Source of the DNA: Campylobacterales bacterium
Lineage (GTDB): Bacteria; Campylobacterota; Campylobacteria; Campylobacterales; Nitratiruptoraceae
DNA length: 36,068 nt
Reading direction: 5' to 3'
NCBI GenBank assembly: GCA_027065825.1
Contig: JAMONM010000065.1
Coordinates: forward strand, 1-36,068
Shown here: positions 8,756 through 18,426 of the stretch, one piece after another
How the letters are laid out: every line of letters begins with the position of its first letter
How positions within the stretch are numbered: position 1 is the stretch's first letter
Position numbers and translations under genes: made by a program
Notes under the pieces: model-generated
Seen by the model: the letters and a program-made list of their open reading frames with translations, nothing else
Database searches by the model: none
Told to the model about the DNA's origin: nothing

Positions 8756-9346
8756 TCAAAACACCTCTTTGACGATTTCCTCTCTTAGCTCCTCTATTCC
8801 CCTACGGGTGGTACTGGATACCAAAAACGGATCGTCAAATTTTTTTTTCAAAGAGGCCAGCTCTTTTTGCTTTAGTTTGTCGGCTTTCGTAAATACGATC
8901 AAAATCTTTTGGTCTCCTCTCAAAATCGATTCGATAAACTCCAAAGCCCTCAGATCTATCTCCATTTGAGGATGTCTCGCGTCTCTTAACATCAAAAAGA
9001 GTCTAACGGCCTCTCTTTTTCTCAAAAAGTCGCTAAGGCTCTTTTGCCATTCGTTTTTTAGGCTTTTTGAAGCCTTGGCGTATCCATATCCGGGCAGATC
9101 CACAAATCTCATCGGGAAAACTTTTTCATCTTTTTGCAGCTCAACATCGAAAAAGTTTATCAGTCTGGTCTTACCGGGAGTGGAAGAGCTCTTGGCAAGA
9201 TTTTTCCTATTGAGCAAAGCGTTGATCAAAGAGCTTTTTCCTACGTTGCTACGCCCTATAAAAGCCACCTCGGAAAGAGTCGGCGGGGGAGCCTCTTTTA
9301 TGCTCGGAGCCGATGTGAGAAACAGGGCCTTTTTTACCTTTGTCAA
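8756..9346 (-). CDS. engB: Ribosome biogenesis GTP-binding protein EngB (YsxC/YihA)
   Basis: Small essential GTPase of the TrmE-Era-EngA-YihA family, involved in large-subunit assembly. G1 is GRSNVGKSS at residues 31-39. The Thr of STPGKT near 56 provides G2, G3 is DLPGYG at 83-88, G4 is TKAD near 150, and SSTTRRG near 178 is G5-like. 196 residues, normal. The start is TTG at 9346, preceded by GGAGGGAAA, and overlaps the lptA stop by four bases (TTGA). Confidence 0.96.
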   Translation of the reverse strand: MTKVKKALFLTSAPSIKEAPPPTLSEVAFIGRSNVGKSSLINALLNRKNLAKSSSTPGKTRLINFFDVELQKDEKVFPMRFVDLPGYGYAKASKSLKNEWQKSLSDFLRKREAVRLFLMLRDARHPQMEIDLRALEFIESILRGDQKILIVFTKADKLKQKELASLKKKFDDPFLVSSTTRRGIEELREEIVKEVF

Positions 9347-9825
9347 TTTCCCTCCCCGGTAGCGTTCTCTTCAACGTTGAAGATAAATTTGACCGGTTTT
9401 TTGCCGCCCTCTACCCTCGCCTGACCGTTTTGTCTGTTGACTATCACTTTTTCGCCGTAAATCTTTCTGTTTTCCGGCTTTTGCAGAATAAATACGTCTT
9501 TTTCCAGAAGATATTTGGCCTCTTTCGGAAAATATACGATCTTTTGCGCTTTACCCTCGTAGCTTTTGTTGGAATCCATCACTATTTTGAACGTCACATC
9601 TTTTAAAGCCTCGTATTTTATCGGTTTTCTCTCTTTGTCGAAATATACGATCAGTTTTTGCGAGTCTATGCGATCTTTGCCTTTTTTAACGTGGACGTCG
9701 CCGGTAAAAATCGAAACCCGTCTGGTCTCGTCCGCCTCAAAGCTGTTGGAAGTAATCTCTACGTTTTCGGCATACAGTATCGGTATGGCCAAAAGTAACG
9801 CCAAAACGGAAACGAACCCTCTCAT
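9343..9825 (-). CDS. lptA: LPS-transport periplasmic protein LptA
   Basis: Periplasmic OstA/LptA-type beta-jellyroll protein that forms the bridge carrying lipopolysaccharide from LptC to the outer membrane. A clear signal peptide (about residues 1-19, ending ILYA) precedes NVEITSNSFEADETRRVSIF, the usual start of the OstA-like domain (about 20-135). 160 residues. The C-terminus is polar and low in complexity. The ATG start overlaps the lptC stop (ATGA), and engB follows with another four-base overlap. Confidence 0.9.
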   Translation of the reverse strand: MRGFVSVLALLLAIPILYAENVEITSNSFEADETRRVSIFTGDVHVKKGKDRIDSQKLIVYFDKERKPIKYEALKDVTFKIVMDSNKSYEGKAQKIVYFPKEAKYLLEKDVFILQKPENRKIYGEKVIVNRQNGQARVEGGKKPVKFIFNVEENATGEGN

Positions 9826-10340
9826 CTACCCTTCTTCTCTTTGATTGTAGCCTTGACGCTTTTGGCTAAAATTTTACCCTTATTTCGGTAATAAATCAAA
9901 TCGGTACCGGTGGCCGAAAAGCTCTCTCCCTTCATGCTAAAGGGCCCCAGGCTTCTGAAAGTTTCCGTTTTTTTTGCGTATCTGGCTCTATCGCTTAGGA
10001 ATATGAACTCCTTGCCCTCGTAAAATACGTCGCCGTAGAGATCTATAATCTCGTTCACCGTATTGTAGACACCCTTTTTCGCTTTGAGCGACTCTTTTTT
10101 AGGAGTAAACGTTTTATAAATCATATCGTAAACCGTAACCCTATCAGAGAACTTCTCTCCGAGACTGCCGGACAGTTCGCTCTCTACGCCAGATACGGAA
10201 ATCTTTTTGGATACGAAATTAACGAATTCAGCCTCTGCAACGGCGTCTTTTATCCCTTTTTTAGTCTCGTAGGGTTCAAACAGAGCCGACCAGAGCGAAA
10301 AAAACAAAATAGTGGCTATCAAAAAAAGAGGCAGTTTCAA
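9822..10340 (-). CDS. lptC: LPS export inner-membrane anchor LptC
   Basis: Bitopic inner-membrane protein that receives LPS from the LptB2FG transporter and passes it to LptA. One N-terminal membrane segment (about 2-20) is followed by a periplasmic beta-rich LptC/YrbK-type domain. 172 residues. Sequence conservation is low, as usual for LptC, so the call rests partly on position between kdsC and lptA. TTG start at 10340, overlapping the kdsC stop by four bases (TTGA). Confidence 0.85.
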   Translation of the reverse strand: MKLPLFLIATILFFSLWSALFEPYETKKGIKDAVAEAEFVNFVSKKISVSGVESELSGSLGEKFSDRVTVYDMIYKTFTPKKESLKAKKGVYNTVNEIIDLYGDVFYEGKEFIFLSDRARYAKKTETFRSLGPFSMKGESFSATGTDLIYYRNKGKILAKSVKATIKEKKGR

Positions 10341-10843
10341 CCGCTATCTCCTATCCAGTGCTCAAGATACTCTTCAAATCTCCCCTCTTTTTTCAAAATA
10401 TACTCTATCATCTCTCTAACCGCACCTTCTCCGCCCCTCTTTTTCAACACTACATCTACGCTCTCTTGAATAATAGAGACTGCATCGGATGGAGCGAAGC
10501 TCAAACCCACCTCTTTTAAGAGCCTGTAATCGTTCAGATCGTCGCCAATGGCGGCCATCTCATTGCGCCCTATTTTGCTGAGCTCCTCGATACGCAAAAG
10601 CGCCTCTTTTTTATCTTTGACTCCCTGATAGAGATAGTCAACCCCCATCTCGTCGGCCCTATGAGACACTATTTTAGACTCCCTTCCCGTAACAATAGCC
10701 GCTTTGTATCCCAATCTGAGCCACTGCTTTATAGCAAAACCGTCTTTGACGTTGAATGATTTGAGCTCGTCGAGAGTATTGGTGTAGGTTATTTTTCCAT
10801 CGGTCATACAGCCGTCGACGTCGAGAATCAAAAGCCTGATCAA
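10337..10843 (-). CDS. kdsC: 3-deoxy-D-manno-octulosonate 8-phosphate phosphatase KdsC
   Basis: HAD-superfamily C0-type phosphatase that produces free Kdo for LPS inner core. Motif I is DVDGCMTDG with nucleophile D8 and general acid D10; motif II is the Thr of VTGRES near 52; motif III/IV is GDDLNDY near 100. 168 residues, normal for the capless tetrameric KdsC group. The start is TTG at 10843, overlapping the hisB stop by four bases. The neighbouring lptC and lptA make the LPS role convincing. Confidence 0.92.
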   Translation of the reverse strand: MIRLLILDVDGCMTDGKITYTNTLDELKSFNVKDGFAIKQWLRLGYKAAIVTGRESKIVSHRADEMGVDYLYQGVKDKKEALLRIEELSKIGRNEMAAIGDDLNDYRLLKEVGLSFAPSDAVSIIQESVDVVLKKRGGEGAVREMIEYILKKEGRFEEYLEHWIGDSG

Positions 10844-11412
10844 ATCAGGCCTTTCGTACTGGGTATGCCGGTTTTGTCATCTTTTTTCAGAGCCCTCTTC
10901 AAAGCCAACGCCAACGCTTTGAAGGAGGCTTCGGCTATATGGTGTCTGTTTCTGCCTCTTTTTTTGTGCAGATGCAGCGTAATTTTGGCGTTGAAGGCAA
11001 AAGCCCTAAAAAACTCTTCGAATAGCTCGCAATCAAAATCTTTAATATTTCCATCCAAACCTAAATCGTACACCAAATAGGGTCTATTTGACAAATCTAT
11101 GGCGCACTCTACCGCGCTTTCATCCATAACCACCACGGCGTCGCCGAATCTGGCCACGTTTTTTACGGGATAGATCTCCTTGCAAAGAGCCTCGCCCAAA
11201 ACTATACCTACATCCTCCACGGTATGGTGATAGTCTACGTGAATATCGCCTCTACATTCGATTTCAATATCGATTCCCGAATGTTTAGAGAGACTCTCCA
11301 ACATATGATCGAAAAAGCCTATCCCCGTCGAAACGGCGTAAACTCCTCTGCCTTCAACCTCAACCTTGACCTTTATATCGGTCTCTTTTGTAACTCTTTT
11401 CAACTCCGTCAT
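10840..11412 (-). CDS. hisB: Imidazoleglycerol-phosphate dehydratase HisB
   Basis: Monofunctional dehydratase of histidine synthesis (imidazole glycerol phosphate to imidazole acetol phosphate). The two Mn-binding histidine motifs are present: YHHTVEDVGI near residues 60-70 and RHHIAEASFKA near 158-168, together with GFFDHMLE near 32. 190 residues, the normal single-function length, with no fused phosphatase. ATG start at 11412 with AAGGAAC upstream, nine bases after rlpA. No other his gene is in the window, and hisB is not part of the equivalent C. jejuni run as I recall it, so it looks inserted into an envelope operon. Confidence 0.95.
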   Translation of the reverse strand: MTELKRVTKETDIKVKVEVEGRGVYAVSTGIGFFDHMLESLSKHSGIDIEIECRGDIHVDYHHTVEDVGIVLGEALCKEIYPVKNVARFGDAVVVMDESAVECAIDLSNRPYLVYDLGLDGNIKDFDCELFEEFFRAFAFNAKITLHLHKKRGRNRHHIAEASFKALALALKRALKKDDKTGIPSTKGLI

Positions 11413-11421
11413 TTAAGTTCC

Positions 11422-12201
11422 TTATTCGTTGATAACCACAAAGGCGCCGGGAAACTCGCCTCTGGCTATAAAGTCTCTGGCCTCCTCTTCGCTTCTGAAA
11501 CCTACCAACCAAACCCGATACAAGGGCTTGGAGTCCACTGTAAAAGTTTTTATAACGGCTCTGTATCTACCTTCGACCGTCGCATAGCGCTCTTTGGTGA
11601 TTTTAGCGCCCTCCATACGTCTAAAAGCCCCTATTTGAACCGCGAAATCCTTTAGCTCAACGCCTCTTACGGAACTCTCCAAAGAGGCTATCGTTTTGTC
11701 AAAACCCAGCACCTCTATCTCCACCGGAGCCGTTCCCTGCGCAATCATTCCTATTTTTCTCGCAGCGGCGTAAGAGAGATCTATAATTCTATTTTTGACA
11801 AAAGGGCCTCTGTCGTTTATTCTAACTACAACCTCCTTGCCGTTTCTGAGATTTTTCACTCTCACCATAGTGTTCATTGGCAGGGTTTTATGGGCGGCCG
11901 TCATGGCGTACATATCGTAATACTCTCCGTTACTAGTCTTTCGACCGTGAAAATCGGGACCGTACCAGCTGGCTATACCTCTGAATCTGGATCCTACGTT
12001 TACGATTGTGGGATAATATCTTTTGCCGGCTACCGTATAGGGTCGCATAGTGGCCCTGTGAACCGCGTGGGAGCTTTTTGGAGTACCGTAGCTCTCGCCC
12101 GCTACGGAAGCCGATTTTTCAAATTTAGGCGCGCATCCGGTTACCGCAAAAAGCAAAAACAGCAGAAAATAAAAACCTAAACTCCTAATTGATAATAACA
12201 A
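11422..12201 (-). CDS. rlpA: RlpA-family septal ring lytic transglycosylase, lipoprotein with SPOR domain
   Basis: Outer-membrane lipoprotein that cleaves denuded glycan strands at the septum. The lipobox AVTGC places the lipid-bearing cysteine at residue 23. The double-psi beta-barrel domain spans about 72-165 ([19 protein letters not shown], then [10 protein letters not shown] and RINDRGPF, which hold the catalytic Asp/His region). A C-terminal SPOR domain (about 183-257) targets septal peptidoglycan. 259 residues. The start is TTG at 12201, supported by GGGAG six bases upstream, and overlaps the mltD end by 17 bases. Paired with mltD as in other Campylobacterota. Confidence 0.92.
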   Translation of the reverse strand: MLLSIRSLGFYFLLFLLFAVTGCAPKFEKSASVAGESYGTPKSSHAVHRATMRPYTVAGKRYYPTIVNVGSRFRGIASWYGPDFHGRKTSNGEYYDMYAMTAAHKTLPMNTMVRVKNLRNGKEVVVRINDRGPFVKNRIIDLSYAAARKIGMIAQGTAPVEIEVLGFDKTIASLESSVRGVELKDFAVQIGAFRRMEGAKITKERYATVEGRYRAVIKTFTVDSKPLYRVWLVGFRSEEEARDFIARGEFPGAFVVINE

Positions 12202-13393
12202 GTCTCTCTCCCACCCTCAGGAGGGTCCCTTTTTTATCGTTTATCTTTTTCAGTTTAGCCACCGACACTCCGTATTTTTTGGCGATCTTTAGCATCGTAT
12301 CGCCCTTTTTGACCCTATAGACGATTTTGCTCTTTTTCGGAATCGGGATGATCAGGGTCTCTCCGATCTTGAGCCTGTTGCTCCTTTTGTTGTTGAAATC
12401 TTTTATAATTTTATACGAAATCTCATATTTTTTGGCGATTTTCGCCAAAGAGTCCCCTTTTTTTACTTTGTACACTATAAATGCCCTTTTTTTGTCGGTA
12501 GGTTTATAATTGCTTTTGTAGTCAGCAAGCTTCAGATAGGGAATATAAATATCGTATCTTTTTGCATAAGGAGGGACAAAACCGTATTTTAGATGGGGAT
12601 TTAGTTCCGAAAGTATCTTTTTATCCATCTTTATCGCCTCGGCTATATCGTAAAGAGTGTCGCCGGCGGCCGCCTTCACTACGGCCAAAGAGTATGCCGA
12701 ACCTCTGTTTAGGATATAGTCGAAATCCTTTTTTAATCTATATCTCTCATCCCCGGCTATAAGGGCCAGAGTGATTATCTTTTTTATATATCTTCTGCTC
12801 TCTTTTGGGAGATACTTTTTTCTCGGATTCAAAAGCACATCCAATCTATCGCTGCCCGCTCTTTTTATCGCTCTGGCAACTCGCCCCTCTCCAGAGTTGT
12901 ACGCCAAAGCGGCCAGATACCATCTGCCGAATTTTGCATGCAGATATTTAAGATATCTAATAGCGGCCTTCGTGGATTTTACCGGATCTTTTCTCTCGTC
13001 CACGTACTCGTCTATCCTCAAGCCGAATTTACGGGCGGTCTGGGGAATAAACTGCCACAGTCCCACGGCCTTTTTATGAGATCTGGCGTGAAGACTGAAA
13101 TTTGACTCGGCCATCGCCATAAAGAGAAACACCTGAGGCACTCTGGCCTCGCTCATTAGCCTCTTGATCGTCGGTATATAGATGAACGAATCTGATTTAG
13201 TATCGAAAAAACTGCTGTTTTGATATCTTTTAAACTCGTTTTTTATTTTGGCGTAATCGGGATTCGTTACAAAAGAGGGATCTATTTCGAGACTTCTTAA
13301 AATCTCTATCTCTTTGTTGTAGTACCCACCTATATCCAAAGAGGCGAAAAGGTTTACAAAAAAAATCGCCGTTAACAGTACGATACGTTTCAA
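12185..13393 (-). CDS. mltD: Membrane-bound lytic murein transglycosylase D with three LysM repeats
   Basis: Periplasmic glycan-cleaving enzyme. I place the start at TTG 13393, giving [17 protein letters not shown] as signal peptide, because CAGGAG lies just upstream; an in-frame ATG at 13429 would add 12 residues without a better ribosome site. The SLT domain has the catalytic Glu in AMAESNF (about residue 96), then [10 protein letters not shown] and AYNSGEGRV. Three LysM-type peptidoglycan-binding repeats follow: a diverged one ([13 protein letters not shown]) and two good copies ([14 protein letters not shown] and [14 protein letters not shown]). About 402 residues. Next gene rlpA overlaps the 3' end. 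Confidence 0.93.
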   Translation of the reverse strand: MKRIVLLTAIFFVNLFASLDIGGYYNKEIEILRSLEIDPSFVTNPDYAKIKNEFKRYQNSSFFDTKSDSFIYIPTIKRLMSEARVPQVFLFMAMAESNFSLHARSHKKAVGLWQFIPQTARKFGLRIDEYVDERKDPVKSTKAAIRYLKYLHAKFGRWYLAALAYNSGEGRVARAIKRAGSDRLDVLLNPRKKYLPKESRRYIKKIITLALIAGDERYRLKKDFDYILNRGSAYSLAVVKAAAGDTLYDIAEAIKMDKKILSELNPHLKYGFVPPYAKRYDIYIPYLKLADYKSNYKPTDKKRAFIVYKVKKGDSLAKIAKKYEISYKIIKDFNNKRSNRLKIGETLIIPIPKKSKIVYRVKKGDTMLKIAKKYGVSVAKLKKINDKKGTLLRVGERLVIIN

Positions 13394-13431
13394 TATTGCT
13401 CCTGTCGCATTCGGAATTTCGGTATACATAA

Positions 13432-14223
13432 TTATACTATCTTTTCCAGCGGTCTAAAAAGTCTAGCCGCGTTTTTGGTAGTAATCTCGCAGATCGAATC
13501 GAGATCTTTATCTAAAATCTGTGAAAGTTTGGAGGCGACCAGCGCGGTATACGCAGGCTCGTTTCTTTTGCCTCTGTACGGATGGGGAGTCAAAAATGGC
13601 GAATCGGTCTCCAAAACTATTTTGTCGATCGGAATTTTAGGGACTACCTTTAGAAGTTTCTTGGCGTTTTTAAATGTCAAAACTCCGCCTATACCGTAAT
13701 AAAATCCCATATAAGCCAACTCCAGCAAAATCTCGCTGGCGTTGTAGCAATGCAAAACACCGCCGTAAGTAGGATCGGCATGCTCTTTTAAAATCTCCAA
13801 CGAGTCGGCGCTGGCTTCCCTGATATGAACGATAAGTGGCTTTTTATACCTTTTGGCCAAATCTATTTGAGCTATAAAGACCTCTTTTTGCCTCTTTTTT
13901 ATCCTCTCCTTTTCCCTATCGTCTTTCGGTAGTCTGTAATAATCTAGACCGCACTCTCCGACAGCCACGCATTTTGGATGTTCTATATATTTTTTCAGAT
14001 ACTCTTCCTCGTAATTATCCGCATCATAAGGGTGAACTCCCACCGCAAAAAAGACCTCTTTATATCTTTGTGATATCTCTACTGCTCGCGGCAGATCGGC
14101 GGGATCGGCTCCCGGAATGACAAAAGCCTTCACTCCCTCCCTTTTGGCTCTATCAATCACCTCATTCAAATCCTTATCATAGCTGTCAAAATCTAGATGG
14201 CAGTGGGTATCCACTATTTTCAA
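13432..14223 (-). CDS. tatD: TatD-family metal-dependent deoxyribonuclease/hydrolase
   Basis: Cytoplasmic TIM-barrel metallohydrolase of the TatD family, implicated in DNA 3'-5' exonuclease activity and repair. Metal ligands are visible in THCHLDFD (H7, H9), VGECGLDYY (Glu), VHIRE (His), LHCYNA (His) and ETDSPFL (Asp). 263 residues, normal. The start is TTG at 14223 with AAGGAG upstream and overlaps the recN stop by four bases (TTGA). Placement next to recN suggests a DNA-maintenance role, but family members vary in substrate. Confidence 0.93.
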   Translation of the reverse strand: MKIVDTHCHLDFDSYDKDLNEVIDRAKREGVKAFVIPGADPADLPRAVEISQRYKEVFFAVGVHPYDADNYEEEYLKKYIEHPKCVAVGECGLDYYRLPKDDREKERIKKRQKEVFIAQIDLAKRYKKPLIVHIREASADSLEILKEHADPTYGGVLHCYNASEILLELAYMGFYYGIGGVLTFKNAKKLLKVVPKIPIDKIVLETDSPFLTPHPYRGKRNEPAYTALVASKLSQILDKDLDSICEITTKNAARLFRPLEKIV

Positions 14224-15734
14224 CTTTGCTCCTTTTTTAACATTTCTTTGGCGAAATTCAAAGCCTTTTGGGTCACCTTTTCGCCGCTGATCATCCTGGC
14301 AATCTCTTTAATTCTCTCTTTATAGTCCAAAGGAACGACTTCGTTATCCCGAACCAAAAAATGGTGTTCTGCCGTACTGGAGAGTTGCGGCTGATGCGAA
14401 ATCGCCAAAACCTGTATTCTTTTAGAGATCTTTTTAAGCACTTTGGCCACTCCCATCGACTCTTCTCCGCTTAGATTGGCGTCGATTTCGTCCAAAACGA
14501 GTACTCCGGCTCTCTCCTCTTTTTGCGCCGCCATAAAAGCCAATCTGAGCCTGTTAAATTCGCCCGAACTGATCTGATCTGTCTTGGCCGAACCCAAAAC
14601 TATCTCGAACCTATCGATCCCCTCTCTATCCAGTTCCTTGGAACTCCAAAGAATATCTGCTTCCGAAAGTCTCAGCTCTTTGGTATAGAGGTTTATTCTA
14701 TTTTTTACCTTTTTAACCGCCCTCGCTCTATAATCGCTCAGCTTTGCAGCCATCTCCCGCAGTCTGGTTTCAACTTCCTCCGCACGTTTTCGCAAGGACT
14801 CCTTTTCGAACTCCATATTTTCCAGTTCTCTAAGCTCCGCTTTTTTCCGTTCGAGATACTCCAGAGCCTCTTCTACGGAACCGTAGCGTCTTTTTAACTC
14901 CGAGAGCTTCTCTATCCTGTCGAGAATCTCCTCTATCTCGCTGTTTTCCAGTTCTCTAAGCTCCATAAGGGTCTCTTCGAATATAGCTCTGATTTCGTTC
15001 ATTCCTTCGAAAAAAACATCGCTTTTTCGCTCACATCTATCCAAGGCGGTATAAACCGCATCCTCATATTCGAAAATAGCTGTTGCTCTATCTATCGCCT
15101 CTTTGATCTTCTCGGCTTTAGAGAGTCTTCTTTTGATCTCCATAAGTTCCTCGTACTCTCCGCGTCTGGGAGAGACGGATTCGATTTTGTGGATTTCATA
15201 TTTCGCAAACTCGATCAGCTCGGTTACTCTCTTCTCTTTCTCACTAAGCTCTTTTAATCTTTTGCGAGTTTCGCTAAACTCTTCGTAAGCCTTTTGATAA
15301 TCGCTTTTGAGCCTATCGAACCCTTCCAAAGAGCTAGCCTCCAAATCTATCTCTTTTAAAATATTCTCGCTAGATAGCGTCTCTCTTTCTCGCTGTCCCA
15401 GATAGATCAAATAGCTGTCAAAAAGCTCTTTTACCCTCTTTTTAGAAATGGCCTGAGAATTTACAAAATATCTGGTATTTTCCCGTTTCAAGAACCTAAT
15501 TACCGTTACCTCCTCGCTCTCTATACCGTATTTTTCGAGAGGCAGGTCACTTCTTGTCTGAGCCTCGCAAACTCCGGCTATAGGCTCCCCTTTTCCAAAA
15601 AGCGCCAGAATCTGGCCGAAAAGAACGGACTTTCCGGCTCCGCTTGGGCCGGTAAAAACCGTTAGTCCCTCTTTTAGATCCAGCTCTATCTTTTCGAAAT
15701 TCAAAAGACTCTTTATATAGATCCGCTCTATCAC
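14220..15734 (-). CDS. recN: DNA repair ATPase RecN
   Basis: SMC-like protein of double-strand-break repair. The N-terminal ATPase half has Walker A GPSGAGKS at residues 29-36. A long coiled-coil middle (about 150-350) is broken by a hinge-like region. The C-terminal half has SSGEFNRLRLAF (ABC signature equivalent) and Walker B GVLVLDEIDANLSG near 415-430, then the ISHQPQL switch. 504 residues, shorter than the roughly 550 of E. coli but in the range I expect for Campylobacterota. The start is GTG at 15734, immediately after the nadK stop, so coupled to nadK. Confidence 0.93.
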   Translation of the reverse strand: MIERIYIKSLLNFEKIELDLKEGLTVFTGPSGAGKSVLFGQILALFGKGEPIAGVCEAQTRSDLPLEKYGIESEEVTVIRFLKRENTRYFVNSQAISKKRVKELFDSYLIYLGQRERETLSSENILKEIDLEASSLEGFDRLKSDYQKAYEEFSETRKRLKELSEKEKRVTELIEFAKYEIHKIESVSPRRGEYEELMEIKRRLSKAEKIKEAIDRATAIFEYEDAVYTALDRCERKSDVFFEGMNEIRAIFEETLMELRELENSEIEEILDRIEKLSELKRRYGSVEEALEYLERKKAELRELENMEFEKESLRKRAEEVETRLREMAAKLSDYRARAVKKVKNRINLYTKELRLSEADILWSSKELDREGIDRFEIVLGSAKTDQISSGEFNRLRLAFMAAQKEERAGVLVLDEIDANLSGEESMGVAKVLKKISKRIQVLAISHQPQLSSTAEHHFLVRDNEVVPLDYKERIKEIARMISGEKVTQKALNFAKEMLKKEQS

Positions 15735-16574
15735 CTACATCCCCCAATGGAGCTTTTTCCTAAGAACCTCAAAATAGTTGCGCTCTTTTCTATGAACCAG
15801 TTTGGCGCCTATTTGCGCCCGTTTTATGGTAATAGTGTCTTTTGGAGAAAACTCGTATATCTCCTGGCCGTCAACCACCATCAGAGCGTTTTCGGTTTTC
15901 GTACGGATCTCTATCTCGAAATCCGCCGGCAGCACAAGCGGCCGCTGAGTAAGAGAATGTGGACAGATCGGAGTAAGAATATAGGCGTTGGTCAGCGGAT
16001 AGACCACCGGTCCCCCGGAAGCCAGATTATAAGCCGTAGAACCCGTGGGCGTAGATATTATCAAACCGTCGCCGTAATAGGTGTTGAACCATTTTTTGTC
16101 GATAAAGGCGTCTATATGGATCATTTTAGAAATGGCCTGCCTGGTTATGACGATATCGTTAAACGAGTACATCTTCTCCTTTTTGTTCGAAATGGAGGCT
16201 TCCATCATCATTCTGTTGTCGATCCTCACCTCCCCTTTTTTGAGCTTTTTTATAAACTCTTCGATATTGTCCGGCAGAACGTCCGTCAAGAACCCCAGTT
16301 TTCCTAGATATATCCCGAGTACGGGCTTATGATAGCGATAACTCCTTCTTACCAGAGAGATCAACGTACCGTCGCCGCCCAGGGAGACCAGTATATCGCT
16401 CTCTTTGCACATGACGTCGAACTCCTGGCCCAAAACCCCTATCATAGACGCGCTTATAGAATCGATAAGTACCTCGATATTCTCTTTTTCGAAGGCCTGC
16501 TTGACTTTGAAAAAAATCTCTTTCAAATCAGGAGCCGAAGGGCGCAAAACTATACCTACCCTCTTTATTTCCAT
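15735..16574 (-). CDS. nadK: NAD kinase
   Basis: Cytoplasmic enzyme that phosphorylates NAD+ to NADP+. Diagnostic GGDGT is at residues 66-70, followed by NDIVITR and [15 protein letters not shown], which form the NAD-binding site and the conserved glycine-rich loop. About 279 residues, normal. The ATG at 16574 is preferred over the GTG at 16577 because AAAGGA lies exactly six bases upstream. First gene of the long minus-strand run and divergent from aspS, with a candidate promoter in the spacer. Confidence 0.96.
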   Translation of the reverse strand: MEIKRVGIVLRPSAPDLKEIFFKVKQAFEKENIEVLIDSISASMIGVLGQEFDVMCKESDILVSLGGDGTLISLVRRSYRYHKPVLGIYLGKLGFLTDVLPDNIEEFIKKLKKGEVRIDNRMMMEASISNKKEKMYSFNDIVITRQAISKMIHIDAFIDKKWFNTYYGDGLIISTPTGSTAYNLASGGPVVYPLTNAYILTPICPHSLTQRPLVLPADFEIEIRTKTENALMVVDGQEIYEFSPKDTITIKRAQIGAKLVHRKERNYFEVLRKKLHWGM

Positions 16575-16601
16575 CACGTTTCCTTTCTCTTTGAAGCCTT
16601 T

Positions 16602-16610
16602 ATTTTATCA
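16602..16610 (-). promoter_or_regulatory. Candidate extended -10 promoter for the nadK run
   Basis: On the minus strand this reads TGATAAAAT, an extended -10 (TG-N-TAAAAT) 28 bases upstream of the nadK start. It would drive the 13-gene run down to PBP2. No convincing -35 is seen. Confidence 0.5.
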
Positions 16611-16628
16611 TATATTAAAGCATATCTT

Positions 16629-16637
16629 TGATATAAT
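16629..16637 (+). promoter_or_regulatory. Extended -10 promoter for aspS
   Basis: TGATATAAT is a perfect extended -10 (TG-N-TATAAT), 32 bases upstream of the aspS TTG start. It lies back to back with the nadK promoter in a 94-base divergent spacer. Confidence 0.6.
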
Positions 16638-16668
16638 CGCACAAAACTTAGAGACTAAAGGATTTGAG

Positions 16669-18426
16669 TTGAGAACCGATTACTGTGCGGAACTGAGTGA
16701 AAAAGATGTCTCCAAAGAGGTGATTCTATGCGGCTGGGCCAACAGTTATAGGGACCACGGCGGAGTTATTTTTATTGACCTTAGAGACAAAAGCGGAATA
16801 GTTCAGCTAGTCTGCGATCCCGCCGACAGCCCCGAAGCGCACAGAGTGGCTACGGAAGTTAGGGACGAATATGTTTTAATAGCCAAAGGACGCGTGAGAC
16901 TCAGGGGAGAAGGGCTGGAAAACCCCAAACTGAAAACCGGTAAAATTGAGGTTGTAGTCAGCGAGTTGACAATCGAAAACAGAAGCGAGCCCACTCCGTT
17001 TACCTTGGGCGACGAGAGCGTAAACGAAGAGATCAGATTAAAATACAGATATCTCGATCTGAGAACGAAAAAGTCGTACGAGACATTCAAACTGCGCTCC
17101 AAAGCGGCGATCGCGGCGAGAAATTTTCTGGACGCCAACGGATTTTTGGAGGTAGAAACCCCAATCTTGACCAAATCCACACCCGAAGGGGCCAGAGACT
17201 ACCTGGTTCCCAGCAGGCTCTATCCTGGAGAGTTTTACGCCCTGCCCCAATCTCCCCAGCTATTTAAACAGCTGCTTATGGTGGCCGGTTTCGACAGATA
17301 TTTTCAGATAGCTAAATGTTTCAGGGACGAAGATCTAAGAGCCGACAGACAGCCTGAATTTACTCAGATAGACGTAGAGATGAGCTTTTGCACCCAGGAG
17401 GAGGTAATAGAGCTGGCCGAGGGTCTTGTCAAGACTATATTCGCCGCCGTGGGAATTTCGGTAGAGACTCCTTTTGCGAGAATCACGTACAAAGAAGCGA
17501 TGGAGAGTTACGGCAGCGACAAACCGGATCTCAGATTCGACATGAAATTAGTCGACGTAATCGATATATTCGAGAATACGGAACTGAAAGTCTTTAAAGA
17601 GATAGCCCGATATAAAAAACTCAACCGAATAAAAGCGCTTCCTGTAAAAAAAGGTGAAAATCTAACCAGAAAAGAGATCGACTATCTAACAGAATTCGTA
17701 GCCAAATTCGGAGCCAAAGGACTGGCGTGGGTAAAAGTCAAAGAGAATTTGGAGCTTCAAGGTCCCATAGTTAAATTCCTCAGCGAAGAGGAAAAGAGCG
17801 AACTGATAAAAAGATGCGAAGTCGAACCTGGCGATCTGATATTCTTCGGAGCCGGTGAGAAACGGGTAGTTTTGGAGTATATGGGCAGACTTAGAGACAA
17901 ACTGGGCGAAATGCTAAATCTCAAAGACCCCTCCGTCTACAAATTTTTATGGGTGGTCGATTTCCCTATGTTCGAAATTGAAGAGGGACAGGTAAAAATA
18001 AAAGCCCTCCATCACCCCTTTACCATGCCTAAAAACATCGACGAAGAAGATATTGAGGAGATGACTAGTCTGGCGTACGATATGGTTGTAAACGGCGTTG
18101 AGTTGGGAGGAGGCAGCATCAGGATCCACAAAAGAGAGATCCAGCAAAAAGTTTTCGAAATTTTGGGTATCGGCGAAGAGGAGGCGAAAGAAAAATTCGG
18201 ATTTTTGCTTGACGCTCTCAAATTCGGCGCACCGCCGCACGGAGGCTTCGCGATAGGATTTGACCGTCTTGTGATGCTGCTAAGCAAACGGGACAATATC
18301 AGAGACGTTATCGCCTTTCCAAAAACTCAAAAGGCGCAATGTCTTCTCACGGGAGCTCCGGGGCCGGTGGATCCCCAACAGCTCAAAGAGCTCCATCTGA
18401 GAATCAAAGAGCCCAAAAAGGTATGA
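16669..18426 (+). CDS. aspS: Aspartyl-tRNA synthetase
   Basis: Class II aminoacyl-tRNA synthetase, 585 residues, bacterial type. N-terminal OB-fold anticodon domain (about 1-105, including [13 protein letters not shown]), catalytic core with YRYLDLRT and motif 2 [16 protein letters not shown], the bacterial GAD insertion (about 280-400), and motif 3 GFDRLVMLL near the C-terminus. The start is TTG at 16669 with AAAGGA six bases upstream; the open frame upstream of it is only the opposite face of nadK. AspRS of relatives such as Helicobacter pylori is non-discriminating and also charges tRNA-Asn; whether this holds here is not shown by the sequence. Its stop overlaps the next start (ATGA). Confidence 0.97.
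   Translation: MRTDYCAELSEKDVSKEVILCGWANSYRDHGGVIFIDLRDKSGIVQLVCDPADSPEAHRVATEVRDEYVLIAKGRVRLRGEGLENPKLKTGKIEVVVSELTIENRSEPTPFTLGDESVNEEIRLKYRYLDLRTKKSYETFKLRSKAAIAARNFLDANGFLEVETPILTKSTPEGARDYLVPSRLYPGEFYALPQSPQLFKQLLMVAGFDRYFQIAKCFRDEDLRADRQPEFTQIDVEMSFCTQEEVIELAEGLVKTIFAAVGISVETPFARITYKEAMESYGSDKPDLRFDMKLVDVIDIFENTELKVFKEIARYKKLNRIKALPVKKGENLTRKEIDYLTEFVAKFGAKGLAWVKVKENLELQGPIVKFLSEEEKSELIKRCEVEPGDLIFFGAGEKRVVLEYMGRLRDKLGEMLNLKDPSVYKFLWVVDFPMFEIEEGQVKIKALHHPFTMPKNIDEEDIEEMTSLAYDMVVNGVELGGGSIRIHKREIQQKVFEILGIGEEEAKEKFGFLLDALKFGAPPHGGFAIGFDRLVMLLSKRDNIRDVIAFPKTQKAQCLLTGAPGPVDPQQLKELHLRIKEPKKV

Noticed and set aside
8498-9424. Several open frames of 66-96 codons on the plus strand opposite the GNAT, engB and lptA genes
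   Set aside because: They are compositionally the reverse of real genes, overlap one another, and lack ribosome sites and family motifs.
16405-16668. In-frame 88-codon extension at the 5' end of aspS
   Set aside because: It is the reverse face of nadK. The TTG at 16669 has a proper ribosome site and promoter and gives the normal AspRS length.
18339-18422. In-frame 28-codon extension of the FeoA-like gene inside aspS
   Set aside because: The ATG at 18423 gives the normal FeoA domain start with ATGA coupling; the extension is aspS in another frame.
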